64,000 nt of DNA from PALSA-270 sp963770915. Its GTDB lineage: Bacteria; Acidobacteriota; Terriglobia; Terriglobales; Acidobacteriaceae. Positions within the stretch are counted from its first letter, which is position 1. Each line of letters starts with the position of its first letter. The notes beneath the pieces were generated by a model, which did no database searches, had not been told where the DNA came from, and saw only the letters and a list, made by a program, of their open reading frames with translations. This document shows, piece by piece, positions 1-6,269 of the stretch. The stretch lies in contig CAVYRG010000002.1 in the NCBI GenBank assembly GCA_963770915.1, forward strand, positions 124,001 to 188,000. The letters are read 5' to 3'. Both the position numbers and the translations under genes were made by a program.

Positions 1-2
1 CC

Positions 3-1178
3 GTCACCCATACCTTCTGGACGCCCATACAGCAGAAGCAAATCCTGATCGCTGCGGAGTCTCCCGAGAACCACCGTCGTTTCGACCGCATGGCGGTGCG
101 CACGTTTTATTTGCCGGGATTCGACACGCCGGCAGAGTTCACAGCCCTGGCCAACATTTTGCGTTCCCTGTTCGACATCAAAATCGTCACCGCGGCGCCG
201 GCAGAGGGAACCCTAACGGTGAACGCGCCCCAGCCTCTTCTGGACGCGGCCACGCAGTTTATCGAGAGCATGGACAGCTCCCGCCCGGAAGTGATGCTGG
301 ACGTCAGGGTGTACCAGATCAGCTCCAACCTCACCCGCAACCTGGGCTTGCAGATTCCCAATCAGTTCAACCTGTTCAACATTCCAGCGGCGGCGCTGCT
401 GGCGCTGGGCGGCGGGCAGAACCTTCAGAGCCTCATCAACCAGTTGATCGCCAACGGCGGCATCAACCAGGCAAACTCGACCGCGCTTTCCGCGTTGTTG
501 TCGCAGTTACAGGGACAAGGTCAGCAGAACTCAATCTTCAGCCAGCCGGTAGCGACCTTCGGCAACGGGCGAACCCTGACTGGGGTAAGCCTCGGCACGG
601 TGGGAGCACAGCTCGCGGCCAACCAGAGTTGGGTCACAAGCCTGGAGCACTCCACGCTGCGGGTTTCGCAGGGCACGGACACGACTTTCCGCGTGGGTTC
701 GCGTTATCCCATTCTCAACGCCAGCTTCGCGCCTATTTTCAACACTCCGGCCATCGCCCAAGCCATCGGTAACAACAGCTTCCAGGCGCCTTTCCCTTCC
801 TTCAACTACGAAGACCTCGGCTTGAGCCTGAAGGCGCGGGCGCTGGTCAGCCGCAACGATGACGTGAGCTTGTCGCTCGAGATGCAGCTGCGCACTTTGC
901 TCGGCCAATCGCTCAATAGCGTTCCCATCATTGGCAACCGCGAATTCCAGGGCAGCCTTACCCTCCGAGACGGCGAGCCGGCCGTGATCGCCGGCGCGGT
1001 TACGCGTAGCGAGACGCGCAGCATGACCGGCATCCCTGGGCTGGGTCTGGTGCCGGGGCTGAACCGGATCATGACCAGCAACAGCCAACAAGGAAATGAG
1101 GATGAGCTGCTGGTGGTGGTGACGCCGCGGGTGATCCACGAAGCCGCACAGCGGCAGGCCACGGTGTGGCTGCCGTAG
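3..1178 (+). CDS. secretin (type II/III secretion or type IV pilus outer-membrane channel), 5'-truncated by the window edge
   Basis: C-terminal part of a secretin, the ring-forming outer-membrane channel of type II secretion or type IV pili. The frame is open to the left edge, so the ATG at 90 is internal and about 391 codons are visible. The first residues (FDRMAVRTFYLPGF) start a secretin N-domain that ends near LDVRVYQIS. The beta-barrel part follows, with LGLSLKARALVS, the gate-type motif IPGLGLVPGLNRI and the ending ELLVVVTPRVI. A Gln/Asn-rich stretch sits between the two parts. The 3' end overlaps the convergent gene at 1069-1680 by about 110 bases. Membership of the secretin family is clear. 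Whether it is a PilQ or GspD type cannot be told without the missing N-terminus. Confidence 0.9.
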   Translation, partial: VTHTFWTPIQQKQILIAAESPENHRRFDRMAVRTFYLPGFDTPAEFTALANILRSLFDIKIVTAAPAEGTLTVNAPQPLLDAATQFIESMDSSRPEVMLDVRVYQISSNLTRNLGLQIPNQFNLFNIPAAALLALGGGQNLQSLINQLIANGGINQANSTALSALLSQLQGQGQQNSIFSQPVATFGNGRTLTGVSLGTVGAQLAANQSWVTSLEHSTLRVSQGTDTTFRVGSRYPILNASFAPIFNTPAIAQAIGNNSFQAPFPSFNYEDLGLSLKARALVSRNDDVSLSLEMQLRTLLGQSLNSVPIIGNREFQGSLTLRDGEPAVIAGAVTRSETRSMTGIPGLGLVPGLNRIMTSNSQQGNEDELLVVVTPRVIHEAAQRQATVWLP

Positions 1179-1680
1179 GGATTAGGTTTTTCCCGTAATG
1201 CGCGAAGCGCTCGGCTTGTTCTTCTTCCTCCCCAATATCTTCTTCCACCGATTCTTCCGCGAAATCTTTGGGGGACCAGGCGTCGTCGCCGAGGCCGTTT
1301 TCGCGGACTCGGCCGGGCGCGATGACGACGCTGGTTTTGCGGCGGTGTTCGAAGTCGGCGTGGCGCAGATTGAGGGAGGCGGTTTGCAGGCCGTAGAGCA
1401 GGAGGCCTCCGGTTTTGTGGTCGAGCTGGCGGCAGAGGATGAGGCGCATGACTTGCATGAGCGCGACCTGGATGGAGTCGGCGTCCTCGAGCACGGGGAG
1501 TTCGACGACGGTGGTGAGGCGGAGCGCGCCGGCGCGGTTGAGGTCAATATGAGTGGCGCGCCAGCGATTATGGAAGTAGCAGAAGCGGCGGCGGCGAAGC
1601 GCGGGCGAGCCGCATTGCGTACCGTTGGTCTTGATGTGCTGACAGCGCGGAATATGATTGCCAAATTGGGAAAAACTCAT
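1069..1680 (-). CDS. Cys/His-rich acidobacterial family protein
   Basis: 203 residues, function unknown. The N-terminus has a compact Cys/His motif, CQHIKTNGTQCGSPAL followed by CYFH, spaced like a small zinc-binding knuckle (C-x8-C-x10-C-x2-H). From memory this motif marks a family present in several copies per acidobacterial genome. The middle is acidic (EESVEEDIGEEEEQ). The C-terminal 37 or so residues are read from the complement of the secretin 3' end and look low-complexity, so the natural stop may have been lost. The start at 1680 is supported by GGTGGAG upstream. An imperfect 30-bp tandem repeat and a 9-bp-stem hairpin lie directly upstream. Confidence 0.6.
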   Translation of the reverse strand: MSFSQFGNHIPRCQHIKTNGTQCGSPALRRRRFCYFHNRWRATHIDLNRAGALRLTTVVELPVLEDADSIQVALMQVMRLILCRQLDHKTGGLLLYGLQTASLNLRHADFEHRRKTSVVIAPGRVRENGLGDDAWSPKDFAEESVEEDIGEEEEQAERFAHYGKNLIPTAATPWPAAVRLRGSPAASPPPAAHPHFLVGCCWS

Positions 1681-1701
1681 GATGAAAGCTCCACCCCCAC
1701 C

Positions 1702-1727
1702 CTCTCTGATCTAAGAGAATCAGAGAG
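1702..1727. promoter_or_regulatory. hairpin upstream of the Cys/His gene
   Basis: Perfect inverted repeat CTCTCTGAT / ATCAGAGAG with an 8-base loop, 22 bases ahead of the minus-strand start at 1680. There is no T-run, so it is not a classical terminator. It could be an operator or a leader hairpin of the 1069-1680 gene. Confidence 0.5.
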
Positions 1728-1743
1728 TTGGCAGGGAAATTGC

Positions 1744-1802
1744 GCAAAATCTTTGGATATAAAGGGGTTACAAGCAAAATCTTTGGAATGAAGTAGTTGC
1801 AT
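1744..1802. repeat. imperfect 30-bp tandem repeat, two copies
   Basis: GCAAAATCTTTGGA occurs at 1744-1757 and again at 1774-1787. The following 15 bases are also similar (AAAGGGGTTAC versus AAGTAGTTGC), so the unit is about 30 bp. It is AT-richer than its surroundings and lies in the upstream region of the Cys/His gene. Confidence 0.65.
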
Positions 1803-1956
1803 GGTTGTATGTACGTTTTGCACGAGGCCCCTGTTTAGTTGGATGGTGAGAGGCGAGAGCGAGGCCGGATGATGGAGAGGAAAAATCCAGGGCGGATTCC
1901 CGAAATGGGAATGTGGTCGTGATCGTCGGCAACGCAGCCCCCGTTAGCGCAAAGAG

Positions 1957-2001
1957 CTGGCGCGAACCTGGGGCTTCGCTCAGGGCAGGCTCTGGGGCAC
2001 C
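1957..2001. repeat. dispersed intergenic repeat, family B copy
   Basis: Contains GGCGCGAACCTGGGGC followed by TCAGGGCAGGCTC and GGGGCACC. The same words recur near 4166, 5829, 32449, 39374 and 39945, always between or at the ends of genes. Confidence 0.55.
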
Positions 2002-2010
2002 AAGACGCCG

Positions 2011-2856
2011 GTGTCGACGAAATGTTGGTACTCTGTACCAACGATGACGACCGCGCAGCTCGAAGCAGGCATTCTTCTGGATGTGGTAACGCAGTTCGTC
2101 AAATGCGCCCAAAGCTCGTCCCGTCGTTCACTTCTTATTAAGTATGAGAGGTTGCCCGCCCCAGACGTGATATTCGGCCTCGTCAATCGAAGCTTTCTCC
2201 ATCGCAAAACTTTCAATGGCCCAACGGAAGACGACGAGTACCTTCCTATGGCCGCCGCATTCGAATTCTGCGGTAACAAACAATTCCGGGAAGAAGCGAA
2301 GTCCGCCGCAACGGTTGTTCTTCACACTCTGCAGCAAATGTTCAAGGGGGAGCGGAAAAGGGAAGGGTTCGTCTTTGAAGATTTGAAGCGCCACGCTGAC
2401 AAACTATATTCTGATCGGCCGTTTGATGTCGCGACGCTGAAACTCGGTCTTTACCTTGCCAAGGACCTCCGAGCACTAAGCTCATTCGGCTTAAATTCGC
2501 CGGACGATACTGAGGTAACTTCCTTTCAGATAGGTGAGGGAATGATAGCAATGGCCGAACCGGGGTCCGAATGGGACAGGGTGATGGAGGGATACAAACC
2601 AGTCCTCAAAACGGCACCGCCCGCTGAGGAGATATCTTTCCCGCACGGGGAAAAACAGTGGGAGCAAATCAAGCCGCTCGGCGGCGGCGGACAGAGCGAT
2701 GTCTTCCTTGTTCGCAGTCCCGAGCGGACGAGGGAGCGTGCACAATCTATCGAGTTTCTGAATTCCTTTCCATCGCCACTCACGGCTGCAGCCGCGGAGC
2801 GCACGAGAATGAACACCCAGTTTGCGGAATTGCTGAAAGCTTATACGCGCCCTTGA
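2011..2856 (+). CDS. Ser/Thr protein kinase, N-terminal segment (frame 1 of a frameshifted gene)
   Basis: First 281 codons of a bacterial Ser/Thr kinase gene that continues in the +1 frame. Residues 1 to about 215 are an uncharacterised domain. The kinase N-lobe follows, with the glycine loop IKPLGGGGQSDVFLV. A long insert follows it before the catalytic lysine, which lies in the next segment. The frame ends at CCT-TGA (2851-2856). Skipping one T gives RPDLPGELGAMKIFKI, which restores the expected sequence of this kinase group as I remember it. The listed start is GTG 2011; ATG 2044, after a palindrome, is equally possible. This is a pseudogene, an assembly error or a recoded gene. Confidence 0.75.
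   Translation: MSTKCWYSVPTMTTAQLEAGILLDVVTQFVKCAQSSSRRSLLIKYERLPAPDVIFGLVNRSFLHRKTFNGPTEDDEYLPMAAAFEFCGNKQFREEAKSAATVVLHTLQQMFKGERKREGFVFEDLKRHADKLYSDRPFDVATLKLGLYLAKDLRALSSFGLNSPDDTEVTSFQIGEGMIAMAEPGSEWDRVMEGYKPVLKTAPPAEEISFPHGEKQWEQIKPLGGGGQSDVFLVRSPERTRERAQSIEFLNSFPSPLTAAAAERTRMNTQFAELLKAYTRP
2024..2042. promoter_or_regulatory. perfect 8-bp-arm palindrome at the kinase start
   Basis: GTTGGTAC-TCT-GTACCAAC is a perfect inverted repeat ending one base before the ATG at 2044. If translation starts at that ATG it sits where a repressor operator or an RBS-masking hairpin would lie. If the GTG at 2011 is used it is coding. Confidence 0.45.
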
Positions 2857-2878
2857 TCTCCCTGGTGAACTCGGGGCC

Positions 2879-3787
2879 ATGAAAATCTTCAAGATTCGCG
2901 AAGAAGGTGGCGAGCAGCAGGCGCTTGAACGTCTGAAGCAGGAGATGCACGTGTTAAGGGAGAATCGGCCCGGCTTGCCGAAGCTCTTGGACGCTAATGA
3001 AAGCGAGCGCTGGATCGTCACGGAATACTTCCCGAGGGGCACCCTAGAAGACAACATTTTGAATTATCAAGGCAAACCTGCTCTCGCTCTAAAGGCCCTC
3101 CTATCCCTGGTCAACACTGTCGCACTGCTCCACGATGAAGACATTGTTCATCGAGACATCAAGCCCGCGAATGTCTTCGTCAGAGAGGATGACGAGCTTG
3201 TTCTCGGAGACTTTGGGATAGTCTTCCTGCCAAATCAGCCGGCTCGATTGACGCGTACACAGGAAAGCGTGGGCCCTCACGATTACATGCCGCCATGGGG
3301 CAACTTCGGGGGGCGGCTAGAAAACGTTCGTGCCAACTTTGACGTCTACATGCTTGGCAAACTTCTCTGGTGCATGGTATCGGGACGCCTGCTTTTACAG
3401 CGGGAGTGGTTTCGGGAGCCGCAGAACGACATTTCTCTGATGTTCAAGGACGATCCTCACGCATACATGATCAACGTCATATTAGACAAGTGTGTTGTTG
3501 ACCGCGCGCAAAGCTGCGTGTCGATTCACGACCTGCACGCTATGGTTATAGCGTTTGTTAGCGTCATCGACCAGGGCGGCCAACTATTGCAAGAGGAAGT
3601 TCCCAGGCCTTGTCATGTCTGCGGCGTTGGAAAATATCGGCCCGAGCACTTTCGCCAACCCGACCAGAGCTTTCGAATGAGGTTCTGGAATCTCTCAGGC
3701 GGGGCAAATAACATCAACGCTGCGACTGTCCGCGTATACATATGCGACCGCTGCGGTCATATGGAGCTCTTTAAAGCTGACCCCTAG
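2879..3787 (+). CDS. Ser/Thr protein kinase, catalytic C-terminal segment (frame 2) with Cys4 tail
   Basis: Carries the rest of the kinase started at 2011: catalytic Lys in AMKIFKI, catalytic loop HRDIKPANV (residues 91-99 of this segment) and the metal-binding DFG (111-113). All are intact, so the domain could be active if the frames are joined. The C-terminus has two CxxC pairs (CHVCG and CDRCG), a likely zinc ribbon. The ATG at 2879 follows no convincing ribosome binding site and falls inside the N-lobe, so I read it as an internal codon; true continuity begins at 2855. An intergenic repeat follows directly downstream. Confidence 0.8.
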   Translation: MKIFKIREEGGEQQALERLKQEMHVLRENRPGLPKLLDANESERWIVTEYFPRGTLEDNILNYQGKPALALKALLSLVNTVALLHDEDIVHRDIKPANVFVREDDELVLGDFGIVFLPNQPARLTRTQESVGPHDYMPPWGNFGGRLENVRANFDVYMLGKLLWCMVSGRLLLQREWFREPQNDISLMFKDDPHAYMINVILDKCVVDRAQSCVSIHDLHAMVIAFVSVIDQGGQLLQEEVPRPCHVCGVGKYRPEHFRQPDQSFRMRFWNLSGGANNINAATVRVYICDRCGHMELFKADP

Positions 3788-3790
3788 GAC

Positions 3791-3834
3791 GGGTGACCCC
3801 ACCTTTGCGGTTCTTGTTTTAGCAAAGTTGGGAG
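3791..3834. repeat. dispersed repeat, family D copy 1
   Basis: Shares GGGTGA..CCACCTTTGCGG and a following GCAAAGTTGG with the copy at 17491-17539. ACCTTTGC can pair with GCAAAG, so the element forms a hairpin. It sits just after the kinase stop codon. Confidence 0.6.
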
Positions 3835-3927
3835 GCTGTGTGTCAGTCGCGCGATTTGTTTAGACGAGCTTTCTATTGAACTTGACGACGAAAGGGCGAA
3901 CGGAAGTCACTGCTAAATTCATCGCCT

Positions 3928-3966
3928 CCCACCCTTGCGCACAGGACGCGCAAGAATGGGGCACCC
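3928..3966. repeat. dispersed hairpin repeat, family A copy 1
   Basis: CCCACCCTTGCGC-ACAGGA-CGCGCAAGAATGGGGCACCC in abridged form: an inverted repeat (CTTGCG/CGCAAG) flanked by CCCACC and GGGGCACCC. Further copies lie near 6230, 16351, 42064 and 49569. Confidence 0.65.
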
Positions 3967-4165
3967 ACATTTGGGATGTGCCCGGCGATGATCTGTCGAA
4001 GGGGAGCGACTGAATGGCTATTGCGTCAGTGTGCTGAAGGTGAATTGCGAACTGGTGAAAACCACTGACAACGCCAACGACATCCCACCCCTTCGACTTA
4101 GGGATTGGCCGGATGGTTGGAAACCAGTTGGCATAGCGGCAACCCAAACGTTCCTTTCGGGTTCG

Positions 4166-4212
4166 GGGCGCCCAGGTTAGCGCCCAGAAAGCCGGGCGCG
4201 AACCTGGGCACC
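4166..4212. repeat. dispersed hairpin repeat, family B copy
   Basis: GCGCCCAGGTTAGCGCCC pairs with GGGCGCGAACCTGGGC across a short loop. Related to the copies at 5829 and 39374. Confidence 0.6.
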
Positions 4213-4451
4213 GGGCTGGATAACGCCATTACTCTGTCTCTATCCATATCTCCATCGATTCAGGTTTTCAAGGGGCCCTACCATATCACGACCCAGGATT
4301 CCGGTCAGTATTCCGTTTTTGTAACGAGGAATTGGCTGGCAGCCCGCATCTTTCATTTGCGTGTAACCTTCCCGGTAAAGCCGAGGCACGCTCCTCCCCA
4401 GGCTCTGCTTCGACAAAATGCTAGCGGAAGTACGCTTCGAGGAGCGACCAC

Positions 4452-5810
4452 GTGGCCAACCGCAACGACACGACTAGTAATGAAGCGGTGGAGGCGTCCG
4501 CCGAGGTACCCTCGTCCCTTCCAACTTCCCACAGCGGCCTGGGATACTTTCATCTATTGGTCCCGTTCGATGTGGGAACAACCTACGTTTTTAGCGCCAC
4601 GGGCAACCCGGAAGAAGAATGGAAGAGATTCGTCGAGGTACTGGGGAAGCAGGCCGGTGGTAGGGAAAAAGCTTCGGGAGACAGGCACCGAACCGGCGCG
4701 CCGCCTGCACCGATTTCGGGATCTTGGTGTTTCGACCCCTTGCCTCGGGATAGGTTTCATAGCCCTTTTGGTTACTCGGTTACGCTGAAGTTTTCTACTT
4801 CGCACCTGAAAGATGCGCTCAGTTCGCTTTGTTTTATGCAGTTGGATTCGTCGGCGCAGGCCACCATCTTTCCGATGGGAATCGGTGTGCTACGAGTCTC
4901 GGCCAGCCTCAAGGAGGACTCTGGGAAGGCCTATCAGTGCATGGTGAAAAACCGCTCTAGGGTTAAGGATTTGTTGAAAGCGCCGCTCGGGGACATTAGC
5001 GCTCAATTCACCCTTGCTATGGCCGAAACCATGAAGGTGGCCAGGCCTAAAAACGTCCGGATACTTCACGAGACAAAGCGCGAGCCGCAGTTTGCAAACT
5101 TTGGCTACTCCGTTCTATTTCCCCAGGACTCCCATTCAATGCCTAAGACAAGTGAGAAGGCAGGCAAGTTCGAGTACAAGACACCGGAAGGCGCCTCCGC
5201 CGATGTCAGTATCTATTGGGCGGACGCGATCGTCACGGGATCTGACGAACAGTTGGGAAAGGCTATCGTGAACGGCTTCTTCGTTGCCATCACCTGTTGG
5301 TACGCGCTCAACGTCATGAATCGGATCACGACTCGCAAAGTCAACGAACTAATGTTTGGTCCCAGGGGAAAGCGCAAGGCCGAACTGGGCCGCCAGGCGA
5401 GAATGCTAGGCATTTCATACTTCGAGGCGGGAAGTCTGTCAACTCCGATCCACTGGGCAAGGGAGGACAACGACCTGCGCTTGTTACAGGCCATCCACAG
5501 ACGCTGGTGCTCCGACGGATGGTGGACTCAAGTTAAGGAGCGCATCGCGACCCTCACGGCATATCACGAGAAGCTCGAGGACGAAGCAACCGGACTTTTC
5601 GAACGCAACATTGCCATCCTTGGAGCGTTGATAGCCCTTTTTGTTGTACCTAGCGCGATAAAGGACGTGTACGACCTTGAGGATCATGTGCAACAGCCTT
5701 GTTGGCTGCTGGTTTCTCTCCATGCCCATCCACAAACGTTTTTGTTTGGGATACCGATAGCCATCATTCTCCTCTTGGTGGGATATTTACTGTTTGGACG
5801 CAAACGATAA
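4452..5810 (+). CDS. unknown protein with two C-terminal membrane helices
   Basis: 452 residues, not recognised. The N-terminal 350 residues are soluble. The C-terminus has two hydrophobic helices, NIAILGALIALFVVPSAI and TFLFGIPIAIILLLVGYLLF, preceded by a basic amphipathic segment (RRWCSDGWWTQVKERIATLTAYHEKLED). A long soluble domain ending in two close helices resembles the topology of CorA and RMD1/DUF155 proteins, but I see no GMN signature and claim no homology. The GTG start is supported by GAGGAG seven bases upstream. Flanking repeats on both sides isolate it as a single-gene unit. Confidence 0.7.
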   Translation: MANRNDTTSNEAVEASAEVPSSLPTSHSGLGYFHLLVPFDVGTTYVFSATGNPEEEWKRFVEVLGKQAGGREKASGDRHRTGAPPAPISGSWCFDPLPRDRFHSPFGYSVTLKFSTSHLKDALSSLCFMQLDSSAQATIFPMGIGVLRVSASLKEDSGKAYQCMVKNRSRVKDLLKAPLGDISAQFTLAMAETMKVARPKNVRILHETKREPQFANFGYSVLFPQDSHSMPKTSEKAGKFEYKTPEGASADVSIYWADAIVTGSDEQLGKAIVNGFFVAITCWYALNVMNRITTRKVNELMFGPRGKRKAELGRQARMLGISYFEAGSLSTPIHWAREDNDLRLLQAIHRRWCSDGWWTQVKERIATLTAYHEKLEDEATGLFERNIAILGALIALFVVPSAIKDVYDLEDHVQQPCWLLVSLHAHPQTFLFGIPIAIILLLVGYLLFGRKR

Positions 5811-5828
5811 TGAACGTCGGGAGAAGCT

Positions 5829-5872
5829 CGGTGCCCCAGGTTCGCTTCCGTTCTGGGGACGCTAACCTGGGT
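5829..5872. repeat. dispersed hairpin repeat, family B copy
   Basis: GTGCCCCAGGTTCGC pairs imperfectly with GACGCTAACCTGGG. It directly follows the stop of the unknown membrane protein. Confidence 0.6.
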
Positions 5873-5904
5873 TTAGGAACACTCGCGCCGCTCCGCTGCG
5901 GGTT

Positions 5905-6094
5905 TTTACTTCCCGATCACGCGCCGTCCATTCCGATTCGATCTTGACGACTCCGATTTCTCGTAATGCGTAATGACGGAAGCTGCTCCACTTCCAATCT
6001 CCAGCTCGCCAACCCGGCGACGCTTCACCGGGTTGCGATGCAGGTAGCGCAGCTTCACCGCGAACTCGCAGGCATCCCGCACGTTCCGGTCGTG
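5905..6094 (-). pseudogene. REP-associated (IS200/Y1-like) transposase remnant, C-terminal part only
   Basis: Reading the minus strand from about 6094 gives HDRNVRDACEFAVKLRYLHRNPVK, listed here as NVRDACEF, KLRYLHRNPVK and, after a frameshift, WKWSSFRHYALRE. LRYLHRNPVKR...WxWSSFRxYAL is the C-terminal signature of RAYT/TnpA_REP transposases. The shift near 5996-6009 is best explained by one lost G (GAG CTG GAG [G]AT TGG). The catalytic HUH and Tyr region upstream is absent. The fragment lies among REP-like hairpins, the substrates this family mobilises. Confidence 0.75.
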
Positions 6095-6229
6095 GTGGCC
6101 AGTGGGCTTCGTTCCTTGTGCCGAAGTCTGAGGAGTGAGCCACCGTCGGCAGTATCGGTCCGGGCCCTTCGGGAAACTCCTGAGAAGAGTACGAGTGCAT
6201 GCTCGATGTGGTGGGTCGAGACTCTGCCT

Positions 6230-6268
6230 CCCACCCTAGCGCACAGAACGCGCTAGGATCGGGCACCC
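6230..6268. repeat. dispersed hairpin repeat, family A copy 2
   Basis: CCCACCCTAGCGC, a short loop, then GCGCTAGGATCGGGCACCC. The stem changed from CTTGCG to CTAGCG on both arms compared with copy 1, a compensatory change that favours selection on the hairpin. Confidence 0.65.
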
Positions 6269-6269
6269 C

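Larger units (their letters stand above)
1681..2010. other. intergenic region, 330 bp
   Basis: Holds the hairpin (1702-1727), the tandem repeat (1744-1802) and an intergenic repeat of the 'cctggggc ... ggggcacc' type near 1957-2001. No gene is supported here. Confidence 0.5.
3788..4451. other. intergenic region, 664 bp, mostly repeats
   Basis: Contains family D (3791-3834), family A (3928-3966) and family B (4166-4212) repeat copies. The part from 4213 to 4436 shows no repeat and no gene I can support; it should hold the promoter of the gene at 4452. Confidence 0.5.
5811..6269. other. intergenic region, 459 bp: repeats plus transposase remnant
   Basis: Contains a family B repeat (5829-5872), a decayed RAYT transposase fragment on the minus strand (about 5905-6094) and a family A repeat (6230-6268). 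Nothing else supported. Confidence 0.55.

Noticed and set aside
1198..1791. Long plus-strand frame opposite the Cys/His gene
   Set aside because: Acidic, low-complexity complement of the real minus-strand gene.
3860..4147. 95-codon minus-strand frame with a plausible start
   Set aside because: It runs through a family A repeat, and its HSCASCAQGWE part is simply the translated repeat; no family pattern.
5996..6009. RAYT frameshift as a further +1 event like those in acs
   Set aside because: It is explained more simply by one lost G, and the fragment is already truncated.
5862..6266. 134-codon minus-strand frame across the RAYT fragment
   Set aside because: It joins repeat translation to only the last part of the transposase and misses the LRYLHRNPVK half in the other frame.
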